A DNA stretch of 64,000 nt from Lytechinus pictus (taxonomy: Eukaryota; Echinodermata; Echinoidea; Temnopleuroida; Toxopneustidae), in the NCBI RefSeq assembly GCF_037042905.1, contig NC_087261.1, positions 20,909,117-20,973,116 of the forward strand, given 5' to 3'. Of the stretch, positions 10,535 to 21,562 are shown piece by piece (position 1 is the first letter of the stretch; each line of letters opens with the position of its first letter). The translations under genes and the position numbers were made by a program. The notes beneath the pieces were generated by a model. It did not search any database. It was given only the letters and a program-made list of their open reading frames with translations, and was not told the DNA's origin.

Positions 10535-10710
10535 GATGTGTTGACTCAGTTGGTAGAACGTCTGTCTAACAACCGGGAAGTCGGGAGTTCAAGCCCCGGC
10601 AGCGTCAGACGAAAAGACAGTAAAATATGGGAACTGCCGCTACCCTGCTCGGCGCTGCACAGTGGCTGCCGGTCCCACGATCAATTAGGAAAAATAATTT
10701 TCGGAGCATT
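10535..10710 (+). mobile_element. tRNA-derived SINE
   Basis: The head resembles a tRNA: an A-box region (GACTCAGTTGGTAGAACG) and a B-box region (GGGAGTTCAAGCCCC). The anticodon stem does not pair cleanly, so it is not a functional tRNA. A GC-rich SINE body follows to about 10710. Confidence 0.7.
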
Positions 10711-10777
10711 TCAATTGTCAAAATTCATTTTGAACAATAAATGCATGTTATTTTCTATTTTTCATTTTCATTCTAAC

Positions 10778-11062
10778 AGTGTGAATCACATTTTCACATA
10801 GTCGATCATGTGAACAGGCTGTGAACTGTCACACTGTCGAAGTGTTCACAGACAGTGTGAAAATATATTTACATTGTTGGATTCGATATTTAAAACAGTG
10901 TGAGTCTCATTTTCACATAGCCGTGAACAGTCACACTGTCAAGGGGTCCACAGTGTGGAAATATATTCACACTGTTAGATTCGATATTTAAAACAGTGTG
11001 AATCACATTTTCACATAGTCCACTATGTGAACACACTGAACACATTGTGTGACCCTGTTCTT
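10778..11062. repeat. tandem repeat of about 100-116 bp with internal palindromes
   Basis: The block ACAGTGTGAATCACATTTTC and variants recurs at 10778, 10894 and 10994. Each unit also carries CACATAG...CTATGTGAACA and CACACTGT...ACAGTGTG complements, so single strands could form hairpins. Confidence 0.8.
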
Positions 11063-11551
11063 TCAAGCAGGGTTGTTTTGTCACAGGGGTTACGTATCAT
11101 AATACAAAAGAATTATTTCATGTTATATCAAGAAAAAAGTGGGCATATGACATCGTCACCAAGTAGGAAACTACATTCACTCATGCAGTTAGGATTCTTT
11201 GTCACAGAGGGTGTAATAACTAGTCTCCACCAAAGAATTTAAAAGAATAACAAAAATTAAGTGTCGAATTCAAGTCTGAATTTCGCAGACTAGTCGGTTG
11301 TTTAGACGAAACATGATAAAGAAGCAATCATTGATCGATTTATTAAAGGTTTTTAAATCTAAACACACCTGGAATAGTACTGGACTAAACGCTTGAGATC
11401 CCTGGAGAAAACGTCTTTTAATTTTGTTGATACCTGCAGAAAGAAAAGAAAAATTATGAACAAGAATCGTTGACTGTCATGATGAAAATAAAATCAGTTG
11501 TAAACACTTGCCAAAATTGGATGAATTCGGGTCCTCCTATTTTTGTTTTAG
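11063..11551. other. no recognisable feature
   Basis: AT-rich DNA with only short ORFs; no repeat termini, tRNA-like boxes or exon-like segments were recognised. Confidence 0.5.
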
Positions 11552-12060
11552 TTAAAGGGGAATCCAACCCAAATAAAAACTTGTTTTTATAAGGAAAAGA
11601 AAAATCAGACAAGTTGATAGGTGAAAGTTTGAACAATATTGGACAAACAACAAGAAAGTTATGAATTTTTAAATGTTGTAAATATTGGTAATCACTATAC
11701 CCATGGAGACTTTAAATTGGCCGCATATGGGATGTCATAGTGATGTAAGGCAAGGACTACTCTTCCATGTACTCCAATACATATTATGGCTAAAATGTCA
11801 TTCTTCCCAAAAGTTTTATTTCAAATTATATTTTTCTTTCATGAGGACATAAAGCAATATACTACCTGGGTTATATTTAGATTACTGCCCCAGGGGAATG
11901 GGTACTTAGGAGAAAACCACAAATCCCTGATAATAAAGTACATGGCCTATGGGAAAGTTGTCATTGCCCCTTGTCATAATTTACTTACCAAGTTGCCAAT
12001 TTGAAATCTACATTTTACATCTACACAACATTTTATGGCCAAGGCTGGATTCCCCTTTAA
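11552..12060. mobile_element. TTAA-flanked MITE, 501 bp
   Basis: TTAA (11552-11555) precedes AGGGGAATCCAACCC; the right end is GGCTGGATTCCCCTT followed by TTAA (12057-12060). Inverted termini with TTAA duplications are the hallmark of piggyBac-type integration. No coding capacity, so it would be mobilised in trans. Confidence 0.8.
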
Positions 12061-12423
12061 AAGATAATCGGTATACATGACATCCAAGGAGTGGGTCATA
12101 GGGGATAGAAGGTGATCACCCTTTTTATTTCAAGTAACGATAAGAGGAACATGAGGAAGGAGAACAAGTAATATGGAGAAATTAACAGATATAGGAAAGA
12201 AGAATATTTAAACGAGGGGGTTGAGTGGTGAATTATGAAACCTTGTTTTTCGATCGATGGGGGGAAACAACTTCAAGACCGTTTGCTCTCCTCCCTTTAT
12301 AAATATATGCATAAATAAATAAATACAGTATCAAGTAATCAATCAATAAATAAATGCAACCATGTTGTATGGGCTTTGTATCAAGAAGGCTGTGCTTTCA
12401 ATCTGGAAATGTATTTTGATTAT

Positions 12424-12428
<5 letters not shown>

Positions 12429-12462
<34 letters not shown>

Positions 12463-12467
12463 TATAA
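12429..12467. repeat. TA microsatellite
   Basis: A TA tract immediately left of the inverted repeat at 12517-12818; a similar tract lies immediately to its right. Confidence 0.9.
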
Positions 12468-12516
12468 TTGTGAAGAGCAGGTACCTATACATTGCGAGGT
12501 GCTTTCTATTATAATT

Positions 12517-12818
12517 ATATTTGAGAGGATGCTATATCTAGATACAGCGAGAATAAAGCAATCGACGTAGCCGGGGTTTACTTCATCATAAGGCGGCTGC
12601 CATTCTTATTGACTTCAACGACTGAAATTACGACCTAAATTAGCCTTGTTTGTACATTTGTTTGTACATTTATTTGTATATTGTTTCTCTTGTACTTCAG
12701 ATACCTGAAGAAGGCCCAAATATGGCCGAAAGCTTGTTGTGAATAAACTTGAACTAAACCCCGGCTACGTCGATTGCTTTATTATCGCTGTATCTACATA
12801 TAGCATCCTCTCAAATAT
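12517..12818. mobile_element. inverted-repeat unit around a Penelope-like 3' tail
   Basis: A 64-bp left arm (12517-12580) and right arm (12755-12818) are near-perfect reverse complements, sharing GCAATCGACGTAGCCGGGGT. The 174-bp spacer holds CCTGAAGAAGGCCCAAATA, a phrase typical of the 3' end of Penelope-like retroelements. No ORF remains. Confidence 0.65.
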
Positions 12819-12850
12819 ATATATATTTACATATCTATTATATATTTACA

Positions 12851-12890
<40 letters not shown>
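12815..12890. repeat. TA-rich microsatellite
   Basis: TA repeats interrupted by TTTACA units, abutting the inverted repeat on its left. Confidence 0.9.
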
Positions 12891-12893
<3 letters not shown>

Positions 12894-14361
12894 CCTGTAT
12901 ATGTCTGTATTACAATCGTAACTCTTGAGAAAGGTGCATAAAATCAAGGTAAACAGTCCTGTGACTCCAAGTCGTTCATTTTCGATATGCCTATGTACCA
13001 TTTCCATCATGTCCAGGACAGCAAGTAATAAAACTTTGAATGCTGCTACTCATTGTCTTCTTAATGTATGTACACCTGATTTTAGCGAAACATGTACTAT
13101 CAACGTACATTTTATTTTTAATATCTGGTATATGATTTATGTGGATTGAGACATCAAACAGTAATCCCTTAACCGAACCCTTCATTAAACTTTAAATTGC
13201 AAAGTCATTGTCAACATGCAATTCTTTATTTGCACAATGGCGATGTGGAGGAATGTGAAAAATAATCATGGGCAATTCCTGTTTAGAGATTTAAGTCGTA
13301 ATGATAGATTACATGAATATTTGAGCCATAATTAGCCTTTCCATGATATTCATGTTTCACGTTATATATTGGGTATGATATAAACTAAGGCTGAAATGGG
13401 AATATAATGGACTGAATTAAAATACAAAAACGAAAAATTGCATACGGCTATATAGATAATGTTGGCCGCCTCTGAGACACCTTATTAAAGTACGACAAGC
13501 TATCAGCGGTGATTATTGATATCATCAGGGGCGTGTTGGCAAGGCTAGGAAACTCAAGTATAATACATTCGAAATACAAAAGCATCCCTATCATGATTCC
13601 ACGGGGTTCGATATTCCTTTTGGCGTACCGATAAATTCTTCGGAGCCTACAAAAAAATAAATACGTTCAAAGACTGGTGACACCTGCGAAATTGTGGTAT
13701 AGGCCCACTCATTCTATGAACAAGGTTCGGCTACACGCAAACAAACCAAACATTTTTTTTTAATTATTTCTTTTAAAGTGTTCATAAATCATCAATTGGT
13801 TACCTACGTTTCATACACGATGTTACGTTAAGATACAGGCCTACTCACCCAAAATCTTCCGTATAATTTTAAGAAGCCGTCATTCTCAAATCTAACGAAG
13901 AAAGAATATTATGAAACACTGCACTGCTTCCTGAGAACGTATAGTTGCATGTTCGACGAGTCCACGTATCATTAGACAATACGATTTACTACCATGACTA
14001 CTGTACGTTAATATCGGAGGCGGGTCAAAGTACCTTTATTTTTACAGCCTGCCTGGAAAAAAAATGATGGTCCAGTAAACATTAACCGATATGTCTATTT
14101 ATGCCTTTCAGGGATTCTCGTTGTATAAGAAATAGACCTTGGCCGGCCTTTAAGTAGAATATGAATGGACAAATATAATCTGTTGTAAAATAAGGCGGTA
14201 TAGAATGCGAAAACGTGATATGGCATCCGTTATATTTCACCAAGGCAAATTATTGTAATACGTTTTCCATACTTCAAATTCTTTAGATCAGGCACTTTTC
14301 CAGGGGTGGAAGCGCCCCCCCCCCCCCATGCACGGTTTATTCCCTATTCGTCTAATGACAA
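12891..14361. other. no recognisable feature
   Basis: About 1.5 kb of AT-rich DNA with only short ORFs and a C run near 14316. No exon, repeat terminus or RNA gene was identified. Confidence 0.5.
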
Positions 14362-14808
14362 TAGACCAGTTCGTAGTTACTCATGGACAATTTTCGGTCA
14401 AACGACCTTTCATTTCTTTCATTATGATAGGCAGATTTTAAAGCAAAATATTACGTAAGCTTGCCTTACATAGCAGGATAAAGAAATTGAATAGACCAGG
14501 TGACTGGAATAGCACACCAATGAACACTTTATGAAGGTATTTGTTGCATTCCTACTTTGAATGCATATCATAGCATGTTGCACAATGTACTTGGCAAACT
14601 GTGAAAACCAGTCGTTGTGGACGCGTTGTTGTTTTTTGTGGATGTAAATGAAAACCACAATTCAAAAGAATATATGAATAATCAAGACATCAAAGTTGGT
14701 GCTTATCTCATTAGATTTTAAACCACATGTCACTCTAGTACAAATGACCTTCCTCTGACCATGCGTAAAATATTTTGATCATGCGCAGAAAGGAACTACG
14801 AACTGGCT
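14362..14808. mobile_element. MITE with AGACCAGTTCGTAGTT inverted ends
   Basis: The left end AGACCAGTTCGTAGTTAC and right end AACTACGAACTGGCTT are inverted. A diverged copy in opposite orientation lies at about 26630-26868. The element sits inside the GACCAAATGG/GACGAACTGG foldback repeat that continues at 14806. Confidence 0.65.
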
Positions 14809-15205
14809 TATTCGTCCAATTGCCAACTCGTCTACTACCATTTGGTCTATCATCAGTTCGTCTACTCACCACATGGTCTACTTTCATTTAGTCTAATGCC
14901 ATTCTTTCTAATAACCAGTTGGTCCAATAGCCATTTAGTCCATATACCATTTGGTCTAATTAGACTAAAGTGTTAATTGTATAAAATGAATGAAAAGATT
15001 ATGGGTATTAGACCAACTGGTTAGTATATAGACGGATTGGTAATAGACGAAATAGCGATTAGACGAAGTGATGATTGGACCAAATGGTTGTTAGACGAAA
15101 TGTTGACGGACGGACTGGCATTTTCTTTTGTCTTTTTGATATTTTATATATTTAACTGAAGGAAGACCATGTGGTGAGTGGACGAGTTGGTAGTGGACGA
15201 ATTGG
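14806..15205. repeat. foldback array of GACCAAATGG / GACGAACTGG motifs
   Basis: The left half carries CCATTTGGTC and CAGTTCGTC motifs every 15-20 bp; the right half carries their complements. The centre is near 14975. The same motifs form the outer arms of the structure at 21600-24500. Confidence 0.8.
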
Positions 15206-15455
15206 AAATTTACCCCGTGCACCCACTGCAAATGTCCCTGTATCCAAAGTACTGCATTATAATCTATGTTTGTTTGTTTGTTTTATTTCAATAGGGCACG
15301 TAATTGCTACTCAGCTGTTTATTAAAGTACAGTTTTACTGGTTTTCAGCACTGTTCTAGCACTATGCCAATGACGGCTAGGAGTCGATGCCTGGCGTAAG
15401 GATGTCTCATTGGCACTCTACTTGCGTATTGATTTATGGTTTGGGGGCCCATGCC

Positions 15456-15467
15456 CCCCCCCCCCCC

Positions 15468-15501
<34 letters not shown>
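15456..15501. repeat. C run passing directly into a long A run
   Basis: About 14 C then more than 30 A, the complement of the T-then-G arrangement at 7422. A similar T-then-G tract lies at 15667-15698. Confidence 0.9.
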
Positions 15502-15503
<2 letters not shown>

Positions 15504-15699
15504 TATTAACACATCGCGACCAAGAAACAGCGAGTAAAACAAAGACGGTAAAGGGGAAAAGCGAATGATGTCAAGGCACTGTTGGATCATCGATATAGTT
15601 CGAAATCATTATTCCGATTGAACTACAGTTTTGATAGTATACATGTAGTCTGCATTTCTCATCCAATTTTTTTTTTTTTTTTTTTTTTGGGGGGGGGGC

Positions 15700-16614
15700 T
15701 GTCAAGAGTTCTCCTCAATGGTATGGCGAAACGTAAACACTTAAGTTACAAAGTTTAGGGCCAGTCCAGCTGGGAATCTTGTTTTGACAAATATAAAAAA
15801 AACTTCCAATCGTTGTCTTTGGTCAATTGTTATCATTTTATTGGATTTGAACTTTGTTACTATTGATTTCGGTTTTTGTTCAATGAAATAGCAGAGAGAT
15901 TACTTGCTTTAATATTTAATTAATATTGGTCCTGCCGACAAAATGACGTTTAAGTAAAATGAAATTAGTGAGGAATATTTCAAAGAGAAACCTGGATCAT
16001 AACACCGTATCCAAAACCCGAATATTTAACTGGGAAAACAATACACGACGTCACATTATTTCATTTGTACCGGCCTCCCCTCGGGCTGTCCCAGTATGGA
16101 TATTGGTATATTCCACTTTTGCAATAGCCTTGAGCCCCCCCCCACCCTTCACTCCGGTGCCATGTAAAAATGGCAGAGGTAATAATGGCAGAGGTAAAAA
16201 TTATAGAGATAGGCTACATCATAATAATTATCATCCTTGACCGGACTCTTGTCGACGAAATGGGCTATAAAAATTGATTAAATATTATGTTGTTTTTCGT
16301 CATTTAAGATCTATACTCTGTCATTTATATGACTAAACTCAAGCATTTTCTTGCCAAAATGATTTCAATTAGTGACTGCATGATGAAAGGATCTTAAGTT
16401 CGTAAGCAGAACAGCGCTTCACATGCAAACCCAACTATTTATTTTAATGTAAACACCAGTGTGTGCAACCATTAACCCTCTTAAACAAACAAGTTCGGGT
16501 CTACTTTAAACTACGTTCATTATTTAACCTGGATAAAAAAAAAAAAATAACTGAACATTCTGTAATTAAAGTATTTTTTCATGTCCACATCATGATGTAT
16601 CATGATGAATAGAT
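15700..16614. other. no gene seen; minisatellite outlier near 16165-16205
   Basis: Mostly plain AT-rich DNA. Near 16165-16205 two or three AAAAATGGCAGAGGT units appear; they are the reverse complement of the minisatellite unit at 17588-17753. Confidence 0.5.
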
Positions 16615-16866
16615 ATTGATGTCACTGGCGGATCCATGGGGCACAGCCGGCCCGTGCCCCCCCCCCCCCCCCCCCTTGAGAGGTACAATTAAAATCTTAG
16701 CAAATATGCGGTTCTAACTCAAGTGTGCCCGCTTTTTAAAGCGAGACCTTTTCTGCTTGCTAATTATTTTTGTGGATGAATTAGGTGGAAAACTTTTTTG
16801 CGTGACATTTTTCAGGAAAATGTGCCCCTCTCCTTGGAAAATCCTGGCTCTGTCCCTGATTAATGT
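16615..16866. mobile_element. hAT-like MITE with 8-bp target duplication
   Basis: A 236-bp element (16623-16858) with left end CACTGGCGGATCCATGG and a diverged right end ...TCCTGGCTCTGTCCCTG, flanked by ATTGATGT and ATTAATGT. A run of more than 15 C lies near the left end. Confidence 0.8.
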
Positions 16867-17584
16867 GATACGTTAAATGTAAATGATACAATTATTATCA
16901 GTTCAGTCTTTAGAGAAATACCTCAATGCGGCTAGTCCAAGTGGATGTCAGGTTCACAATGGGTTTGACGTCATATATGGGAAGCTGCCCCATGATATTT
17001 TATGCACTACAAAATGGTTCATAATTGTTTTAAAAAAAAATATTTCAGGAGCGTAAGTGAAATGATTTGTCTCTTAATATATTCTGAAGATACAAAAAAA
17101 AACATTTTGATTTTTCTAGAAAATTACATTTCATTAATATTTTCAATACACCAAATATGGAAAAACTGCTCGCAAATGACGTCATCATTAAAATATAAAA
17201 GTATAGCTTTTTAAATCTTTGATTGATATCCTAAAACCCTCACCAATATCATTTTATTTTTTTCTGCTATTCTACAATTACTTTTAACTGAGGTTAAACT
17301 TCCCCTTTAATGATTTAAGTACAATTACGATCAAGAGTGTGCTTCAAAATTGAATATTAATACAGCGATTTGACATGAGAAGGTCGTCCATGAGAGTCCA
17401 GAAGAAATAAGATATTCCAGCCAAAAGATAATCAATTTGATGCAGACGATCTATCTATGATTTCAAAAATGTCACCCTTTCCATTATTTTTATTTTCTTA
17501 GAACCTTTCTTAGTTAATCTATGTAGGGCTTACATGCGGGGGCGTTTTGATTTTTTTCGCATGTGGGTTTAAGACCCTTTTAGC
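16867..17584. other. non-coding interval with one MITE terminus
   Basis: No gene. The sequence GGTTAAACTTCCCCTTTAA near 17292-17310 looks like the right end of a TTAA MITE, with no matching left end identified. Confidence 0.4.
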
Positions 17585-17587
17585 CTA

Positions 17588-17753
17588 TACCATTTTCACC
17601 TCTGCCATTTTTACATCTGCCATTTTTACCTCTGCCATTTTTACCTTTGCCATTTTTACCTCTGCCATTTTAACCTCTGCCATTATTACCTCTGCCATTT
17701 TTACCTCTGCCATTTTTACCTTTGCCATTTTTACCTCTGCCATTTTTACACCG
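17588..17753. repeat. 15-bp minisatellite, about 11 units
   Basis: Tandem copies of TTTTTACCTCTGCCA with a few substitutions (TTTGCC, ATCTGCC, TTAACC). The unit length is a multiple of three, so an open frame with a 5-aa repeat passes through it; I do not consider that a gene. Confidence 0.95.
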
Positions 17754-17811
17754 AGCCTTCACTCCAGGGTACCAAGAATATTTGGCACGCTTATATATTA
17801 TTTTACCCAGT

Positions 17812-19030
17812 GGCGTAACTACGGGTGGGCATGAGTGGCACGTGCCACGTGCCCCCCCCCCCCCCCCCATCGGCTGGCCAAACCCAAAAAATCGAGGAAA
17901 AGGAAAAAAGAGGGAGAAAGGAAGAGAAACGTAGTGGGGAAGAAGAAAATATTGTTCATTATAATGCTATATTATTATTATAATTATGTTATGTGAGACT
18001 ACATAAGAAAACATTTCTTTCCATTACTTTATGAAACATAATTTGCATAGTGCCTATGTCTTCATTGTTCCTGGTGCTCGCATTGTCTGTTTAACAAGAT
18101 ACATAACCCTGTTGTACTAAAACCTCCCGTTTTCAAGTCAATATACACCAAATATATTTCCTCGTACTTCGAGTTATTATTGTTTTATGTGGTGACATAT
18201 GCTTCTTTTTCATGCCTCCTTTTAAGGTCTGAATATAAAACATTTCCAGTCCATGCCTACATTTGCATTTGGTGGATTGGTGAGATATGTCTGCTCGCCA
18301 TAAATTCCTAAAATCAGTCCTTAAATATCACCCTTTCTGATCTGAATATCAAAAATCTTCAGCTCGCGCTTCGCGCTCGCGTCATTTGGTTAAGGAAATA
18401 CGTATGGTCTTAGTGAATCCCTACAAACACGCCTTAGAATGCCCCCTTCAGGTCTGAATTTCCTAAATTACATTTGATTAGTGAGATGTGTATGTTAATC
18501 ATGATTACAAGTGTTTCATGTGTTTACATGTAATTTTAACAAAATTAGCAAGCGCTTGGCACTTGCATTAGATGACTATGGTGAGATATGTATACTCTTA
18601 ATTGATTCCTTAAAAAAAATATTCCTTAAAATATCCCTGTTTGGGGTCAATATATACACAAATAGCAGCTCGCACTTCGCACTCGCATCATTCGGTTATT
18701 AAAATACGTATTGTCTTCGGGAATTCCTACAAACAAGCCTTAAAGTGCCCCTCTTCAAGTCTGAATTTCCTAAACTTTCAGCTCGCGCTTTGCGCTCGCA
18801 ATCTTTAAATGGTGAGATGCGTATGTTAATCACGATTACAATGACTACAAGTGCTTTATGTGTTTAGATGTAATTCTTACAAAGTAAGCAAGCGCTTGGC
18901 ACTCGCATTAGATGACTATTGTGAGATATGTATACTCTTAATATAATTCTAAAATATAGCTCTTAAAATGTCCGTGTTTGGGGTCAATATATAAAAAAAA
19001 TTGGCTCGCGCTTCGCGCTCACATTGTTTG
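17812..19030. mobile_element. truncated hAT-like element carrying mirror-core repeats
   Basis: Begins CAGTGGCGTAACTACGG, the same terminus as 1993, followed by a C run. From about 18200 it contains an array with units ending in GCTCGCGCTTCGCGCTCGC-type cores (near 18361, 18668, 18782, 19004), in opposite orientation to the 1993 element. No right terminus or target duplication was found; it is interrupted by the element at 19036. Confidence 0.6.
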
Positions 19031-19746
19031 TTTAAGCCCCTTTCACAATTGACGTACGACCATTTGCGACCTTTGGTCGTGCGACAGGCTGCAACAGGCA
19101 TCAATCGCCAGTCATCTCATAATATCGCACAGAGGCTTTCACAAATGCAACAGCTGTCGTACAACAAAAACAACCAGTAAACCCCGTTGCACGAGTAAGT
19201 CGCATATGCTCTTATTGTGCTCGTGCGACCACATGCGAGTGTTGCACGAGGGATTGCGAGTGGAACGGTCGCATACATGCGAATGCAACGGTAGTGCAAT
19301 GTTGTAAGCCGATTTGTGATCGGTCTTGCAACAGTCTTATGGCTTATATATTATCGCATCCAGTCGCAAGCCTGGTATCTGTACATGTACATGTAGGTCG
19401 CTAGCACATGTGCAAGTGTTGTACGACATCCACTCGAGTAAATGCGACTAGTTAGTTGTGCCACCTCTCGCACCAAGTCGTACAACAATGAACAACACTC
19501 ACACGATGATCGCCCGACCGATGATACGACCTGATGCGAGTGAATCGATCGTATTTGATCGCGTTTGGATTTTGAACGTGTTCAAAGTTCAGATGCGACC
19601 CGTCACGACCACCTCGAGTTCGTGCGACCGTCTACAACGACTGCTAGTGCTTGCAAGACACCAAGAGATCGATCGTGCAACAACAGGAAAAATTTGTTGC
19701 AGGCGGTCGTAAACAGGTCGTACGTCAATTGTGAAAGGGGCTTTAA
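19031..19746. mobile_element. TTTAA-flanked inverted-repeat element, 706 bp
   Basis: The element 19036-19741 has ends GCCCCTTTCACAATTGACGT and the exact inverse, flanked by TTTAA (19031-19035 and 19742-19746). Inside, GTCGCAC/GTGCGAC motifs recur many times in both orientations. There is no transposase. It lies at the edge of the mirror-core array, where that array stops. Confidence 0.85.
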
Positions 19747-20055
19747 AGGAACATTTCAGCATTCATCATTAAACATCTAGAAACATGTCAGACAAACAAT
19801 GGGAAATGGATTCAATTACGAGTATACATCGCTCTGAAAAACAATGATTATTACGTTCCCAGATAGGAAACCTCCAAACCTCGCAAATTTTAGCATTATT
19901 TTGATCTTGTCGAAATATTTTCATTTAACACCGCCCTCCACGCTAGGCAGTGTTAATCTATGAACTCAAATTAGACAGGGGGATCTAAGGTATATTTTTA
20001 AAATGTGAAAGTGTCTTTGATTTGAGAATATGTTCAACCCGAAAATAAAATGACA

Positions 20056-20219
20056 CCTGGGGCCCGTTGCATAAAATTTTTGCCATCCAAATCTCTGGCA
20101 ATTTTTTTGCCAGAGTTTTTTAGTGTGTAATTTTCAATGGCATAATTTTGTTTGCCAGAGTTTTGTTTATTTGCCAGAGTTTTTTTTCATGGCAACATTT
20201 GTATGCAACTGGTCCCAGG
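20056..20219. mobile_element. short MITE with CCTGGGGCCCGTTGCAT ends
   Basis: The left end CCTGGGGCCCGTTGCATAAA pairs with the right end TATGCAACTGGTCCCAGG. Internal TTGCCAGAGTTTT repeats. Sister copies lie at 56485-56644 and 58095-58237. Confidence 0.75.
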
Positions 20220-20309
20220 AGTTCGCAAGCGTGTAAGAAAGTTAACCCTTCCGGTGCGGCAGGCCGATATATGGCCTCGAATACATCAACAAAGGTTAAC
20301 CTATATCGC

Positions 20310-20735
20310 ATACATTCGTAATTCCGAAGCTTCGTTATTCCAAAGGTTCGTTATTCGAAGATTCGTATTTCCGAAGGTTCGTAATTCCGAAGGTTCATTT
20401 GTCCGAAAACGAAATGAGTTTCGTAATTCCGAAGGTTCCTCAGTCCGAAAACGAAGTGAGGTTCGTAATTCCGAAGGTTCGTTAATCCGAAAACGAAATG
20501 AGGTTCGTAATTCCGAAGGTTCGTTAGTCCGAAAACTAAATGATTAACGAACCTTATTTCGTTTTCGGACTATCGAACCTTCGGAACAACGAACCTTATT
20601 TCGTTTTCGGATTAACGAACCTTCGGAACATCGAACCCCATTTCGTTTTCGGATTATCGAACCTTCGGAATAACGAACCTTCGGAATAACGCCACAAATG
20701 TTCGGATTAACGAACCCTTTTACGTTTTCGGATTT
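20310..20735. repeat. palindromic minisatellite, units of about 42 bp
   Basis: From 20310 to about 20540 units containing GTAATTCCGAAGGTTCGTT and CCGAAAACGAAATGAGG run in one orientation; from about 20545 the complement continues to 20735. The 42-bp unit is divisible by three, giving long repetitive reading frames on both strands that are not genes. Confidence 0.88.
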
Positions 20736-21344
20736 CGGATTTCGGTCTCCAAATCCCCTTAGGTGTGTGATGGGTACATGAAGAGTGACACCAGTACCAG
20801 ATGAGCGCAAGCCAGGACGTATACGGCGTTGTCCTATGAGGGAAGTCACGTATCCTGGGGGGGGGGGGGGCACTTACATTGACGAGTGGATACCATGCGC
20901 GACCAAAAAAACACGTAAACAGGATGTCTTTTTCAAGATAGGGCACGTTACGTACGTAACGTGATAAGGGTGTAAAAAACACAAAAATAATGAAAAAAGG
21001 GTATCTATTTCGCTAGGAAAGTTACGTGTTTAGGGTCAAAGTTGCGGGGATGGTAAAACAACATTTATAAAGGATGTCCTTTTTGCCCCAACGCTACGTG
21101 TTTAGAGTACGATTTGCGCGAGGTGTGGAAGGTGGGGTCGTACTAAACCAAATGATGTGTAAAGGTAAAACCGACGACCGAAGGACCCGTGCCATAACAA
21201 TAAAATATTCCTGTACTTGTTTAGGGGTTCATTTCAGGGAATACTTGCCAAGAGTGTCGCTTTGTTTTCAATACTTGTTAAGGGTAGGGTTTCACACGCC
21301 AATACTTGTTAAGTATGGTGGCCCTGAAGGGACATCGCAAATAG

Positions 21345-21562
21345 ACCACATCGCGAATATTCACGACGGAATTGGCGACGAAATTCACGACGTCGCCAAT
21401 TTCGTCGTGAATTTGGTCGTCAATTTTATTATTCACGACGAAATGGGCGACGAAATGGGCGACGAAATTCACGACATCGTAAATTTCGTCGCCAATTTTG
21501 TCGCGAATTATTCACGACGAAATTCACGACGTCGTGAATTTCGTCGCCAATTTCGTCGTGAA
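21345..21562. repeat. array of TTCGTCG(T/C)-type palindromic units
   Basis: Repeated AATTCACGACG / CGTCGTGAATT words, including the palindrome ATTCACGACGTCGTGAAT. The mirrored counterpart is at 24540-24650. Confidence 0.85.

Noticed and set aside
10535-10610. tRNA gene
   Set aside because: A and B boxes are present but the anticodon arm does not pair and a SINE body follows.
17547-17834. 95-aa plus-strand ORF with FTSAI repeats, and its minus-strand partner
   Set aside because: It is only the in-frame reading of a 15-bp minisatellite.
20152-20873. Repetitive ORFs with RNSEGS/VRKRNE units on both strands
   Set aside because: They arise from the 42-bp palindromic minisatellite; the unit length keeps both strands open.
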